Below are positions 9,624 through 18,977 of a stretch of DNA of 64,000 nucleotides, piece by piece. The notes under the pieces are model-generated. The model made no database searches. It saw nothing but the letters and a program-made list of their open reading frames with translations, and was not told the origin of the DNA. The DNA is from Ensifer sp. USDA 6670 (GTDB lineage: Bacteria > Pseudomonadota > Alphaproteobacteria > Rhizobiales > Rhizobiaceae), in contig ATWE01000019.1 in the NCBI GenBank assembly GCA_000421085.1, forward strand, positions 1 to 64,000. The letters are read 5' to 3'. The stretch's first letter is position 1, and each line of letters starts with the position of its first letter. The position numbers and the translations under genes are program-made.

Positions 9624-10571
9624 TCAGCGCATCTCTTGAATGACTGCCTTTGCTGCTCCGCGCAGGACGGCGTCTTCGCTTCTGATCAATAAAACGGGTA
9701 TTTGCGACAACCAGCCCGACCGTCTCCCTTTCGCCCCGAATGCGAGGCGAAAGGCACCATCACGGAGGAGACTTTCCATCTTCCGCAGGAGCGGGCCCCA
9801 AAGATAGATGCCGCCACCCGCGTTATAGAGGAGCGCCATGTCGCCCGCAAATCTGCCGAGCCACGCAGCGAAATAATTTAGTGCCGTTGTCGCGCATCGA
9901 TCGTTCCCCTGCAAGCCGGCGGTGACAATATGTGCGGGCGCAAGGGCGCGCACCGGCTGCCCCGAGCTCTCAAGCAAGATCTTGTAAAGGCGCGCAAGTC
10001 CCGGGCCTGACAACAGATGCTCGATCGAGACATGGTCGCTGTCGCAGCGAACACGCTCAAAGACGTCAAGTTCTTCCTGCGTTTGAGGTGCAAAGGATAT
10101 GCCACCGGCTTGAGCATGGAACTGAATCCAGGAGCCGTTGACTTGAGTGAGCACCCCGACTTCGAGCGCGTTGCCAATGCTTGCGACAGCTTTCGCAGCG
10201 CCGGGATCGGCCTCTCCCCCTCCGAGGTATACCAAGTCATGCGGAGCGAGATCGGGCAAGATGAGCGAAAGCGCGTCGATGGAATCGAGGATTTGGACGT
10301 GGCGCCACGCGCCGGCATGTGCATCGGCGAACTGGCGTTCCAGTTCCTCGTGAGGCGGCAACGCGCCGTTTGCCTTTGCAATCGCCAAGACAGGGGGCGA
10401 AGCGGGTAGGGAGCGCAGGTAAGCGGCCAACGCCTGCTCCGGGGAGGCAAACGTTGCGCTAGCAAACTGCACATAGTGATCGACTGTCAGCCTATCCGTG
10501 TCGGCGACGGCAAAACGCAAATGCGTCTCGCTGATGTCAGCAACTACAGCATCGTGTTTGAATTTACTCAC
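9624..10571 (-). CDS. Glucokinase (Glk)-like protein with altered active-site residues
   Basis: The fold of bacterial glucokinase is recognisable over 315 residues: an N-terminal VADISETHLRFAV where Glk has a DxGGTN motif, ISFAPQTQEEL, LLSGPGLARLY, GGGIYLWGPLL and FGAKGRRSGWLSQIPVLLI. Compared with the E. coli enzyme as I remember it, the phosphate-binding glycines, the catalytic Asp (IND reads LDS), the GTGLG loop (reads VGVLTQ) and the glucose-binding E..H are replaced. It may be non-catalytic or have changed substrate. GTG 10571 is preferred because GGAGG lies 5 bases upstream. It is divergent from ppsA and shares a FixK-like box. Confidence 0.72.
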   Translation of the reverse strand: MSKFKHDAVVADISETHLRFAVADTDRLTVDHYVQFASATFASPEQALAAYLRSLPASPPVLAIAKANGALPPHEELERQFADAHAGAWRHVQILDSIDALSLILPDLAPHDLVYLGGGEADPGAAKAVASIGNALEVGVLTQVNGSWIQFHAQAGGISFAPQTQEELDVFERVRCDSDHVSIEHLLSGPGLARLYKILLESSGQPVRALAPAHIVTAGLQGNDRCATTALNYFAAWLGRFAGDMALLYNAGGGIYLWGPLLRKMESLLRDGAFRLAFGAKGRRSGWLSQIPVLLIRSEDAVLRGAAKAVIQEMR

Positions 10572-10630
10572 CTCGGCCTCCAACAATTTGTTCCCTGCCG
10601 GCAGTATGCGGGACGCTTGCCTCTCCCGCT

Positions 10631-10644
10631 TTGACCGGCGTCAA
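10631..10644. promoter_or_regulatory. FixK/FNR-type box between the glk-like gene and ppsA
   Basis: TTGACCGGCGTCAA fits the consensus exactly. Toward ppsA, TATGGT at 10667-10672 lies at the class II -10 spacing. Toward the glk-like gene, CATACT at 10608-10603 lies at the same spacing. One box could therefore serve both directions. Confidence 0.78.
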
Positions 10645-10761
10645 GGTCCCCGATGCCGGGCGAGAATATGGTTGCGGTCTCAGGTAAACGGACGCCTCGC
10701 GCGGGAGGCAGAGCATCTAGAGCGTCTCGTCACGTGCCGCTCTCAACGACGGGAGGAGGAA

Positions 10762-13143
10762 ATGCCTTCAATCATCTGGTTCGAGGATGTGACGCGGCGC
10801 GATATCGCCAGTGTGGGAGGCAAGAATGCATCGCTTGGCGAAATGATCACGAGGCTTTCCGCGCATGGCGTGAAGGTGCCGAGTGGTTTCGCGACGACAG
10901 CGGAGGCCTACTGGCACTTCATTGACGCCCATGGCTTGCGGGCACCGATTGCTGTCCTGATTGCGAAATGGAAGGCCGGTGGAGCGACCCTCGCTGAGAC
11001 GGGTGCAGCGATACGCGAGAACATTCTCGGGGGCAGTTGGCCCGCCGAGATCGAAGCGGAAATAATTGCCGCCTATCGTATGCTGTCGCGCTCGCTTGGC
11101 ACAGACGCCGCCTCGGTGGCCGTTCGCTCCAGCGCAACCGCGGAGGATCTCCCCACTGCGAGCTTTGCCGGGCAGCAGGAAAGCTTTCTCAATGTCGTTG
11201 GCGAGCGGGAACTGATGAGTGCCTGTCGCCGCTGCTATGCCTCCCTCTTCACCGATCGAGCAATCAGCTACCGCGAGGTGAATGGCTTCGATCACATGAA
11301 GGTGGCCTTGTCCGTGGGTGTCCAGGAAATGGTTCGTTCCGATCTCGGCGGAGCGGGCGTCATGTTCTCCATCGAAACCGAAACAGGCTTCGACAAGGTC
11401 GTTCTGATCAATGCTGCATGGGGACTGGGCGAGTATGTCGTCAAAGGTACCGTCGATCCCGACGAATACCGGGTCTTCAAGCCGCTGCTCGGTGAGACTG
11501 CCCTTGTGCCGATCATTCAGAAGAGATGCGGCACGAAGCTGAGGAAACTCACCTATGGCAAAAGTTTCGAGCCAACCCGGGGTGTCTCGACTTCTCAAGA
11601 CGAGCAGACCACGCTCGTGCTCGCCGATGAGGAGGTTCTGAAACTCGCGCGCTGGGCGGTAGCGATTGAGGAGCATTACGGCTGTCCCATGGACATCGAA
11701 TGGGCAAAAGACGGTCGGGACGGCCAAATTCACATAGTGCAGGCACGGCCCGAAACCGTGCAGGCGAGAGCGGCCCCCGATCAATTTTCAACCTTTCAGA
11801 TCGGCAAGAAGGGGCGCCTCCTGTCAAAGGGCCTCGCGATAGGCAACGCCGTCGCGGCAGGTCCCGTCTGTCTTATCGAGCATCCCGACGACATCGGCAA
11901 ATTCACCGACGGCTCCATTCTGGTTACCAGAACCACAGACCCGGATTGGGTGCCGCTCATGAAGCGCGCCTCCGCCATCGTCACCGATCATGGGGGACGC
12001 ACCTCACATGCAGCTATTGTCAGTCGCGAGCTTGGCCTTCCTGCGATCGTCGGCGCAGAGAACGCGACAAGGCTCTTGCACACGGGCGCGATCGTCACCG
12101 TGTCCTGCGCCGAAGGCGACGAGGGCCGCATCTACGAAGGGGCGGCCGGGTTCAAGGCGGAGACGATCAGCCTCGTCGATATTCCGGAGACGCGGACGAA
12201 GGTCATGTTGAACCTAGCCGATCCGCAATCCGCTTCCCGCTGGTGGAGGCTCCCGACCGACGGTATTGGGCTTGCGCGCATGGAATTCGTGATCAGCAAT
12301 GCGATACAGATCCATCCCATGGCCCTCGCGCACTTCGATCGGCTGCGCGATCAATCGGCAAAGCAGAAAATCGCTGCAATGACATCGGGCTACACGGAGC
12401 GGACCCACTATTTCGTCGACGAACTTGCGCGCGGCCTGGCCCGTCTCGCCGCAGTTGCCTATCCCGAGTCGATCATCGTGCGCATGAGCGATTTCAAGAC
12501 GAATGAATATGCGGGCCTTTGCGGTGGCGCCGAATTCGAGCCGCAAGAAGAAAACCCGATGATCGGCTTGCGTGGCGCATCTCGCTACTACTCGCCGATA
12601 TATCGCGACGGCTTTGCGCTTGAGTGTCGGGCTATCAAGCGGTTGCGCGAGGGGATGGGCTTCAAGAACGTTATCGTGATGATACCGTTCTGCCGATCGG
12701 TTCATGAGGCTGAGAAGGTGCTTCAGGTCATGGCTGAAAACGGCCTTCAGCGCGGGGTCAACGGGTTACAGGTCTATGTCATGTGCGAAATACCGTCGAA
12801 CGTTATTCTTGCGGCGGACTTCGCGCGGCTTTTCGATGGCTTTTCGATCGGCTCGAATGACCTCACCCAGCTGACGCTCGGGGTCGACAGGGATTCGGAG
12901 GAACTCGCTTCCTTGTTCGACGAGCAGGACCAAGCCGTGAAGTGGATGATCGCCAAGGTCATCACGGAAGCTCGGCGTGCCGGCGCCAAGATTGGCCTTT
13001 GCGGTCAGGCACCAAGCGATCACCCCGATTTCGCGGCGTTTCTTGTCGAATGTGGCATCGACTCGATTTCGGTCACGCCTGACAGCTTTGTTGCGGTGAA
13101 GCGGGCCGTGGCGGCGGCGGAAAAGGGTGGGAAGATGAGATAG
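10762..13143 (+). CDS. ppsA: Phosphoenolpyruvate synthase (pyruvate, water dikinase)
   Basis: This 793-residue enzyme interconverts pyruvate plus ATP with PEP, AMP and phosphate. The N-terminal ATP-grasp domain shows VGGKNASLGEM and AVRSSATAEDLPTASFAGQQ. The swivelling domain carries the phosphorylated His416 in GGRTSHAAIVSRELGLPAIVG. The C-terminal PEP-binding barrel ends with GLCGQAPSDHPDF (Cys747). ATG 10762 follows GGGAGGAGGA. The upstream in-frame stretch back to 10498 crosses the FixK box and is not coding. Under oxygen limitation it may rebalance PEP and pyruvate; the partner pfkB lies 8 kb away in the same putative regulon. Confidence 0.93.
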   Translation: MPSIIWFEDVTRRDIASVGGKNASLGEMITRLSAHGVKVPSGFATTAEAYWHFIDAHGLRAPIAVLIAKWKAGGATLAETGAAIRENILGGSWPAEIEAEIIAAYRMLSRSLGTDAASVAVRSSATAEDLPTASFAGQQESFLNVVGERELMSACRRCYASLFTDRAISYREVNGFDHMKVALSVGVQEMVRSDLGGAGVMFSIETETGFDKVVLINAAWGLGEYVVKGTVDPDEYRVFKPLLGETALVPIIQKRCGTKLRKLTYGKSFEPTRGVSTSQDEQTTLVLADEEVLKLARWAVAIEEHYGCPMDIEWAKDGRDGQIHIVQARPETVQARAAPDQFSTFQIGKKGRLLSKGLAIGNAVAAGPVCLIEHPDDIGKFTDGSILVTRTTDPDWVPLMKRASAIVTDHGGRTSHAAIVSRELGLPAIVGAENATRLLHTGAIVTVSCAEGDEGRIYEGAAGFKAETISLVDIPETRTKVMLNLADPQSASRWWRLPTDGIGLARMEFVISNAIQIHPMALAHFDRLRDQSAKQKIAAMTSGYTERTHYFVDELARGLARLAAVAYPESIIVRMSDFKTNEYAGLCGGAEFEPQEENPMIGLRGASRYYSPIYRDGFALECRAIKRLREGMGFKNVIVMIPFCRSVHEAEKVLQVMAENGLQRGVNGLQVYVMCEIPSNVILAADFARLFDGFSIGSNDLTQLTLGVDRDSEELASLFDEQDQAVKWMIAKVITEARRAGAKIGLCGQAPSDHPDFAAFLVECGIDSISVTPDSFVAVKRAVAAAEKGGKMR

Positions 13144-13154
13144 GGAAGGCAGAT

Positions 13155-13484
13155 TTACCGCTTCGCCTCTTTGCCTTTGGCGTCCAGTTGTTCGGCGGCG
13201 ACAAACAACAGCGCCCGCATCTTTTGCTGTAGCTGTTCCCTGGTCGCAGGGATTCCGGCACTCTCGAAGTCCCGGAGAACCTTGCGCAGTACGTCGTCGT
13301 CGCCAGCTTCGGCCCGTCCGGCGTGAGCAATCTCGTCCGCGTAGGCGGTCGCGTCGGCTCTATCGAGCGCGTGGGCCGCCCATCCGGCAAGCAGGCGGTC
13401 TCGGCGTTCGCGAACTCTCAAGGCACGCTCGAAATCGAGGATGTACTTTTCTTCGAGCGCTTTTTGTCGCTTCGTCAGTTCCAT
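13155..13484 (-). CDS. F1-ATPase inhibitor zeta subunit family (DUF1476)
   Basis: This 109-residue helical protein matches the alphaproteobacterial zeta family in length and pattern: an N-terminal charged segment (KRQKALEEKYILDFE), RERRDRLLAGWAAHAL, AYADEIAHAG, then the signature EAGDDDVLRKVLRDFESAGI and a C-terminal helix QQKMRALLFVAAEQL. In Paracoccus, zeta binds the F1 catalytic core and blocks ATP hydrolysis. This is probably a second copy, since the housekeeping gene normally sits elsewhere. It lies 42 bases after groEL in the same direction, so it should share the groEL promoter and its FixK-like box. ATG 13484 has GGAG 8 bases upstream. Confidence 0.82.
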   Translation of the reverse strand: MELTKRQKALEEKYILDFERALRVRERRDRLLAGWAAHALDRADATAYADEIAHAGRAEAGDDDVLRKVLRDFESAGIPATREQLQQKMRALLFVAAEQLDAKGKEAKR

Positions 13485-13526
13485 GATTTCTGCTCCGATC
13501 GTCTGTAAGCTCAAGCGGGGTTGCAA

Positions 13527-15149
13527 CTATGGCCGCATCGCGGCTTCGGCCATCGCCTCCTTCGGCGTCTCGGGAAGTTCCGTCATCGTGGCTTCGGTCA
13601 ACAACAGCACGCTTGCGACGGAAACCGCATTTTCGAGCGCGACGCGGATCACTTTGGTGGGGTCGATGATACCGTCCGAAACCAGGTCGACATAGACTTT
13701 TCGGCCGGCGTCGTACCCGAAACTGCCCTTTCCCTCGAGCATTTTCGCGACTACGACGCCGCCATCGGTTGCAGAGTTTTCCGCGATCTGTCGTGCTGGG
13801 ATTTCCAGTGCCCGCTTGAGGATCTGAACGCCGGTGCGCTCATCGCCTTCGCAGGCTTCCTCCTCCTCCGCGACGGCAGTGATGCACCGCAGGAGAGCCA
13901 GTCCGCCACCCGGCAGAATTCCTTCGGCCACGGCCGCCTTAGTCGCACTGATGGCATCATCAAGCGCTTCCTTCTTGGATTTGAGTTCCGCTTCCGTGGC
14001 TGCACCCACCTTGATCACCGCTACGCCGCCGGAAAGCTTCGCCAACCGCTCCTGGAGCCTTTCACGGTCATAGTCGCTGGTAGTGGTCGAGATTTCCTTT
14101 CGGATCTGTTCGGCCCGGCCAATGATGGCCTTCTTGTCTCCCGCTCCACCGATGATGGTGGTGGTATCTTTCGTAATGACGATCCGCTCGGCGCGGCCAA
14201 GTTGTTCGGGTGTAACCGTTTCGAGCTTGATGCCCAGCTCGTCGGAAATGAGCTGTCCACCCGTGAGTATGGCGATGTCCTGCAACAGGGCCTTGCGTCG
14301 GTCTCCGAACCCCGGCGCCTTGACGGCGCAGTTGTGCAGTGTTCCGCGCATCTGGTTAACGATCAAAGTTGCGAGGGCCTCGGTTTCCACATCTTCAGCA
14401 ATGATGAGCAGCGGTGTCCCGGCTTTCGCGGCGGCCTCCAGGAGTTCCACGCAATCCTTGAGAGAATTGATCTTGCGGTCGAACAGGAGGATCGCGGCGC
14501 TTTCGAGAACGACCTCCATTCGCTCGGCATCGGTGGCGAAATAGGGAGAAAGGTAGCCACGATCGAATTGCATGCCCTCGACGACTTCGAGGACCGTCTC
14601 GGTCGTTTTGGATTCCTCGACGCTGATGACTCCTTCGTCGCCCACTATTTCCATGGCGTCTCCGATCAGTGTGCCGATCTGTGCGTCGTTGTGGGCCGAA
14701 ATTGTCGCCACCTGTTCTTTTTCACGCTTCTCGGAGACGGGCCGTGAGTTCTTCTTGAGCTCCGCGACGGCACGTTTGACGCCGCGGTCAAGCCCGTGCT
14801 TGATGTCGATCGCGCTTGCGCCCGCAACGACATTGCGCAGGCCATCCGCGAAAATCGCATGGGCAAGAATCGTCGACGTGGTCGTCCCGTCGCCGACGAT
14901 TTCCCCTGTCTTCTCCGCCGCCTGGCGCAGCATGCGCGCGCCGAGATTTTCTTCGGGATCTTTGAGATCGAACTCCTTGGCGATCGTGACCCCGTCATTG
15001 CAGACAATCGGCGCACCCCATTTTTTTTCGATCAGAACGGCTTTCGACCGGGGTCCTAGCGTGACCCGAACGGCGTCGGCCAACTGCGAGGCGCCCTTCA
15101 AGATCTTCTCTCGGGCTGCCGAATGGAAAAGGACCTGCTTGTGGGCCAT
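13527..15149 (-). CDS. groEL: 60-kDa chaperonin GroEL (accessory copy, no groES)
   Basis: This 540-residue chaperonin is full length. It carries GPRSKAVLIEKKWGAPIVCNDG, VGDGTTTSTILAHAI (ATP binding), the apical domain with FDRGYLSPYFATDAE, and GILPGGGLALLR. The C-terminus ends in EAMAEAAMRP without the GGM repeats of a typical housekeeping GroEL. No groES gene precedes it, so it must use a GroES made elsewhere. ATG 15149 has GGAGG upstream; the frame continues further but would run into the regulatory box. It is likely induced by FixK rather than by CIRCE, for which I saw no inverted repeat. Confidence 0.93.
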   Translation of the reverse strand: MAHKQVLFHSAAREKILKGASQLADAVRVTLGPRSKAVLIEKKWGAPIVCNDGVTIAKEFDLKDPEENLGARMLRQAAEKTGEIVGDGTTTSTILAHAIFADGLRNVVAGASAIDIKHGLDRGVKRAVAELKKNSRPVSEKREKEQVATISAHNDAQIGTLIGDAMEIVGDEGVISVEESKTTETVLEVVEGMQFDRGYLSPYFATDAERMEVVLESAAILLFDRKINSLKDCVELLEAAAKAGTPLLIIAEDVETEALATLIVNQMRGTLHNCAVKAPGFGDRRKALLQDIAILTGGQLISDELGIKLETVTPEQLGRAERIVITKDTTTIIGGAGDKKAIIGRAEQIRKEISTTTSDYDRERLQERLAKLSGGVAVIKVGAATEAELKSKKEALDDAISATKAAVAEGILPGGGLALLRCITAVAEEEEACEGDERTGVQILKRALEIPARQIAENSATDGGVVVAKMLEGKGSFGYDAGRKVYVDLVSDGIIDPTKVIRVALENAVSVASVLLLTEATMTELPETPKEAMAEAAMRP

Positions 15150-15198
15150 GGCTTCATCCTCCGTCCTTGCTTTTGTAGCACAGGGCGGAAGGGACGCT

Positions 15199-15212
15199 TT
15201 GACGCGCATCAA
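15199..15212. promoter_or_regulatory. FixK/FNR-type box for groEL-zeta
   Basis: TTGACGCGCATCAA fits the consensus. On the minus strand TACAAA (15177-15172) lies within one base of the class II -10 position, and the groEL ATG is 50 bases from the box edge. Confidence 0.78.
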
Positions 15213-15241
15213 ACGGGCGCCCAAGCGTCACGCGATCATCT

Positions 15242-15255
15242 TTGACGCCGGTCAA
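15242..15255. promoter_or_regulatory. FixK/FNR-type box for the universal stress protein gene
   Basis: TTGACGCCGGTCAA fits the consensus and ends 62 bases before the ATG at 15318. It is separate from the groEL box 30 bases to the left, so each divergent gene has its own site. The -10 hexamer is weak (TTAAGT at 15278). Confidence 0.75.
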
Positions 15256-15317
15256 GGTGAAGACGGTCGAGCGATGGTTAAGTTCTCTGAACGAGAGGCC
15301 ACACCGAGGTCGCGACC

Positions 15318-16145
15318 ATGATTTACAATACGATACTGGTGCACTTGGACATAAACGATGCCGCAGCATCGCAGCTAAGTTTTGCGCGCGACCTCGCCGC
15401 ACGCTTTGAGGCAAACCTGATCGGCTTCGCCGCCGGCGACATACACCCGATTGCAACGCCTCCCCTCGGAGTAGTCGTGGACGCCGAGTTCATGCGGCTT
15501 GAGGCGAGGGAGATCGAACGCCGCCTGGAAGCGTTCAGAAGCGATCTCGATGCAAGCGGCGAGATGGGAGGGGCCGAATCGCTGCGCACTAATGTTGGCG
15601 ATCCAACCAAAGGGTTGACGATAGCCGCGAGGGCGGCAGACCTTGTAGTCGCGGGATCATGTGGAGAGGAGGGCGGACGCGACATCCACAACGCCATCGA
15701 CCTGGGCGCGCTGATACATGCGGCGGGCCGTCCGGTCCTCATACCGCGAGATGATCTCGCACCTCTCAAGGCGAGTAGCGTGGTCGTTGCCTGGAAGGAT
15801 GCCCGTGAGGCAAGACGGGCGGTCGCAGACGCGATGCCCTTCCTTGCCCATGCGCGCGAAGTCCTAGTAGCGACAGTTGCGGAGCACGAACCGGATCGGG
15901 CCATGGCCAGTGCCACCGACGTTGTCCGCTATCTTATCAACCATGGTGCAAGAGCCCGCGCAGAGATCGTGGACCATCGTGAAGGTGAGGCTGGGGAGGC
16001 GCTAATTGGCATCGCCAGACAGATCGGAGCAGATCTGATCGTCTCTGGTGGCTATGGCCATGGCCGCCTTCGTGAATGGCTGCTTGGCGGCGTCACCCGA
16101 TCGCTGATGCGCGAAGGGTCGCTCCACCGCCTAATGTCGGCCTGA
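15318..16145 (+). CDS. Tandem-domain universal stress protein (UspA family)
   Basis: This 275-residue protein has two Usp folds. The first starts ILVHLDINDAA and the second ASSVVVAWKDAREARRAV. The second ends with the nucleotide-binding pattern GGYGHGRLREWLLGGVTRSLM, which fits G-x2-G-x9-G(S/T); the first domain has a less complete version. Such proteins are cytoplasmic ATP-binding stress factors. The stop codon overlaps the ATG of the following kinase pseudogene by one base (TGATG), so the two were once translationally coupled. Confidence 0.9.
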   Translation: MIYNTILVHLDINDAAASQLSFARDLAARFEANLIGFAAGDIHPIATPPLGVVVDAEFMRLEAREIERRLEAFRSDLDASGEMGGAESLRTNVGDPTKGLTIAARAADLVVAGSCGEEGGRDIHNAIDLGALIHAAGRPVLIPRDDLAPLKASSVVVAWKDAREARRAVADAMPFLAHAREVLVATVAEHEPDRAMASATDVVRYLINHGARARAEIVDHREGEAGEALIGIARQIGADLIVSGGYGHGRLREWLLGGVTRSLMREGSLHRLMSA

Positions 16146-17131
16146 TGATTACCGACAATCGCCCCTCCCCGGGATTGCTCGACTGGAAAGCAGCACGACG
16201 AGACTCCTGGCGATTTCAGTGCAGCACTTGCTCAGAAGGTGCGGTTCCTTTCCAGTCCCGCCTCCTACCCACAGCCACCGGACAACATTGAGGCCAGGAG
16301 ACCAATGCGTCCTGGGTGTTCGTCGCCGACGATTGGGTGTTGAAGCTCAAGAAACCGGTCTCGCGATCCCACCTCGATTTCGTTACCGTCGAGGCACGGA
16401 AATTCTTCTGCGAGGAGGAGGTTCGCCTAAACCGCCGCCCGGGAGGCCAGACCTCTCGCGCCGTCAAGCCGCTCTTATGACGGCGGGGCAAATTTGACCT
16501 TCGAGAAGACCGCACAGGTCGTCGATTTGGCTCGTCGAGATGCGGCGGCTGCCGGCGGACGAGATGCTGGATGCGTGCTCACATCGCTGCCAACCGGGTA
16601 GGCCCGGCCGACGTGGCCGAGATTGCGGACCGGCTTTCCCGGTTCTGTAGCACCTGCCCGCCGGAGATCGCCGATGGCTCAGCATATATCCGGCACCTTC
16701 TCGAGGAGCACGAAATAAACCGCGCCCTGCTGACGCGCCCCGAATTCGAGCTCTCGGGCGTGGCCGCCATGCTCGAGGGTGTCGGCGTCGGTCTGGACGA
16801 AATGCGCGGAGTCATCGAATCCCGCATCGCACGCGGAAGGATCGTCGAGGGTCACGGCGACCTGCGGCCGGAGCATGTCTGCCTGGTTACGCCACCGCAG
16901 ATTATTGATTGTCTCGAATTCAACCGCTCGATGCGGATCATCGATCCCTACGACGAAATCAACCACCTTGCGCTCGAATGCGAGGTGCTGGGCGCCAGCT
17001 GGATCGCGCCGCTCCTCCTCTCTGCCCCGGAGAGGCCGCACGGTGATCGCCCAAATGACCGCTTGCTTGCCCTTTACAGCGCCTTTGGAGCCTCGCTGCG
17101 GGCAAGGCTCTGTCTCGTTCACTTCCCTTGA
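16145..17131 (+). pseudogene. Broken aminoglycoside-phosphotransferase-like kinase (COG2187 type)
   Basis: Pieces of one protein read in order but in changing frames. They are VRFLSSPASYPQPP near 16240, then SWVFVADDWVLKLKKPV and FFCEEEVRLNRR (16307-16440), then LTFEKTAQVVD and WLVEMRRLPADEMLDAC, and finally an intact stretch from about 16570 with VEGHGDLRPEHVCLV and IIDCLEFNRSMRIIDPYDEI (the kinase catalytic and metal-binding loops). At least three frameshifts separate them; one looks like a lost G in AGGAGACC near 16300. It begins in the TGATG overlap with usp. The gene at 24984 encodes an intact relative with a fused ATPase domain. Confidence 0.8.
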
Positions 17132-18082
17132 GCATCCGGTGCGTGAAGCGCAAAATGGCGCCCGCTGGCGCTCAACTTTATCATGGTCGCTTCGGCAAGA
17201 AGCGACGCACTGGGCACCACGTCGACGCAGGACTGCAAGGGATCTTGAGGCAATCGGAAGGGCGCGATGGAGTCCGTCACGATCGTCCCGTGGATCGCAG
17301 GGTTGCGAGCATCGCTTCGGCACCTTTATTGAAGAGGCCGTGGGTCGCCATCGCATAGACCGCCTTCGCGCCCCGCTGCTTGCAGGCTTCCGCCGCTCTC
17401 AGCATGGTGCCGCCGGTGCTGATCATGTCGTCGATGATAGACCGTGGCGTCGTCCACGTCTCCTGCGAAGACTTGGCCGGAGACGACGCCGCGGCTGCGG
17501 CGCTTTTGCATGAAGCCGAGCCGCGCCGTGTCGCGGGAGAGGCGTTCATAAACCTCCTTCAGGAGCTGGGCTCGCTTAACGCCTCCTCGTCCGGGGGAGA
17601 ATATCGCGACGGGCCCGCCGGCAGCTTTTCGGGCGATCACTTCGGCGGATAGCTGCCTTGCACTCAGGTGAATCGTGCGGCAACGGAAGGCATTCTGAAA
17701 GGCGGCAATGTTGTGCACATCGAGCGTCATCACCCGATCTGTGTTGCCCGCCTCGAAGAGCTGCGCCACGTATCGCGTCGTTACAGGATCCCGCTCCTTG
17801 GTTTGCTGGTCCTTGCGTGCGTATGCGAGATAAGGAACGACGGCTGTCACGCGACGCGCCGTTTTCGCGGCAGTCGGCGATGAACAACGGCAACTTGCAA
17901 AGCTTATCATTGGCATTGCCCTGGGTATTTCCGTTCAAGTTTTGCAAAGCGGAGACATTTCCCCCGCGCACACTGACAAGGGGACGGGTCTTGTGCTCGC
18001 CGTCCTTGAAGTCACGTTCCCCGTGTTCATCGATCGGAACGCCGAAGGCGAGAGAGACCTTCTTACTGGTCCCGCGATGCAT
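17119..18082 (-). pseudogene. Broken ribose-phosphate pyrophosphokinase (PRPP synthetase)
   Basis: Segments of a PRPP synthetase appear in order across three frames. They are ERDFKDGEHKTRPLVSV and NDKLCKL, then VVPYLAYARKDQQTKERDPVTT, TLDVHNIAAFQNAF and GGVKRAQLL, then [19 protein letters not shown] (PRPP loop) and YAMATHGLF. The tail [14 protein letters not shown] continues in one frame to a stop at 17119-17121. At least three frameshifts are needed to join them, so no full enzyme is made. It resembles the class of prs paralogues found beside CBS and Usp genes. It is divergent from the CBS gene, whose FixK-like box lies 113 bases upstream of the old start. Confidence 0.82.
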
Positions 18083-18195
18083 TCAGTGCAAAGACACGCA
18101 TTGGCGCATCTTACCTGGAATTCTCATTTGTTCCTTGATACCGATGAATACCTCTTCTGTGGCGCGAACTTGGACTGTAGTCTCCGCTCATTTTA

Positions 18196-18237
18196 TTGAC
18201 CGACGTCAATCTGCTCGGTGGACATGCGAGCTATATT
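18196..18237 (+). promoter_or_regulatory. FixK/FNR-type box with -10 for the CBS-pfkB-ABC operon
   Basis: TTGACCGACGTCAA (18196-18209) is followed by TATATT at 18232-18237, exactly at the class II spacing. The predicted transcript start, near 18244, lies after the ATG at 18241 and supports the ATG at 18268 as the true start. Confidence 0.83.
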
Positions 18238-18267
18238 CGAATGCTACAGTTCCATGAGGAGCCGCAG

Positions 18268-18954
18268 ATGCAAGCCGCGGATATCATGACCAGGAAGGTC
18301 ATAACGTTAAGTCCCGACCATAGCGTCAAGCATGACGCCTGCCCGATGTTAGAGAACCATATCAGCGGCCTGCCCGTGCGAGACGACAATGGAAACCTGG
18401 TCGGCATCATCTCCGAAGGAGATCTGTTGCGGCGCGCCGAGTTGGGACCTGGCGCGTGGCGTGGCATCGGCAGCAGGCGCGGAGAAGACGCGGAAAACCA
18501 CATCAAGGGGCATAGCTGGCGTGTCGGCGACGTGATGACATCAGGCGTCGTGACGGTCGCCGAAGACACCTCGGTGGACGGCATCGCTGCGATCATGATG
18601 GCCCATGAGATTAAACGTGTGCCTGTCATGGGTGTTGGTGCGATGGTGGGCATCGCCAGCCGGAGCGATATTTTGCAGGCGATCGCCACCGCAATCCCCG
18701 ACGTGGCGGCCGCGGGCGACCAGGTCACGCGACGCGTTGTCCTGGCGCGGCTCTGTTCCGGCGTCTGGCTCGACAGGGGCGCGATCGACGTGACAGTCGA
18801 GGCTGGCACCGGCACCGTCTCGCTGTGGGGCGAGGTCGATAGTGACGCCAAGTGCGAGGCGGCCCGCGTTGCCGCGGAAGCCGTCAGCGGCGTTGGGCGC
18901 GTCAGAAACAAGCTGCGTATTGGCACCGGCTCGAGCTTATCGGAGCGACCTTGA
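18268..18954 (+). CDS. CBS-pair protein with C-terminal BON domain
   Basis: This 228-residue cytoplasmic protein has two CBS motifs, ADIMTRKVITLSPDHSV...ISEGDLLRR and VGDVMTSGVVTVAEDTSV...SRSDILQAI. A BON-like domain follows from about residue 155 (IDVTVEAGTGTVSLWGEVDS, ending GVGRVRNKLRI). CBS pairs bind adenosyl ligands, which suggests energy sensing. GAGGAG lies 6 bases before ATG 18268. It heads an operon with pfkB (23-base gap) and an ABC importer. Its target cannot be read from the sequence. Confidence 0.85.
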   Translation: MQAADIMTRKVITLSPDHSVKHDACPMLENHISGLPVRDDNGNLVGIISEGDLLRRAELGPGAWRGIGSRRGEDAENHIKGHSWRVGDVMTSGVVTVAEDTSVDGIAAIMMAHEIKRVPVMGVGAMVGIASRSDILQAIATAIPDVAAAGDQVTRRVVLARLCSGVWLDRGAIDVTVEAGTGTVSLWGEVDSDAKCEAARVAAEAVSGVGRVRNKLRIGTGSSLSERP

Positions 18955-18977
18955 AAGCCCTCTAGGTGGAGCGAACC

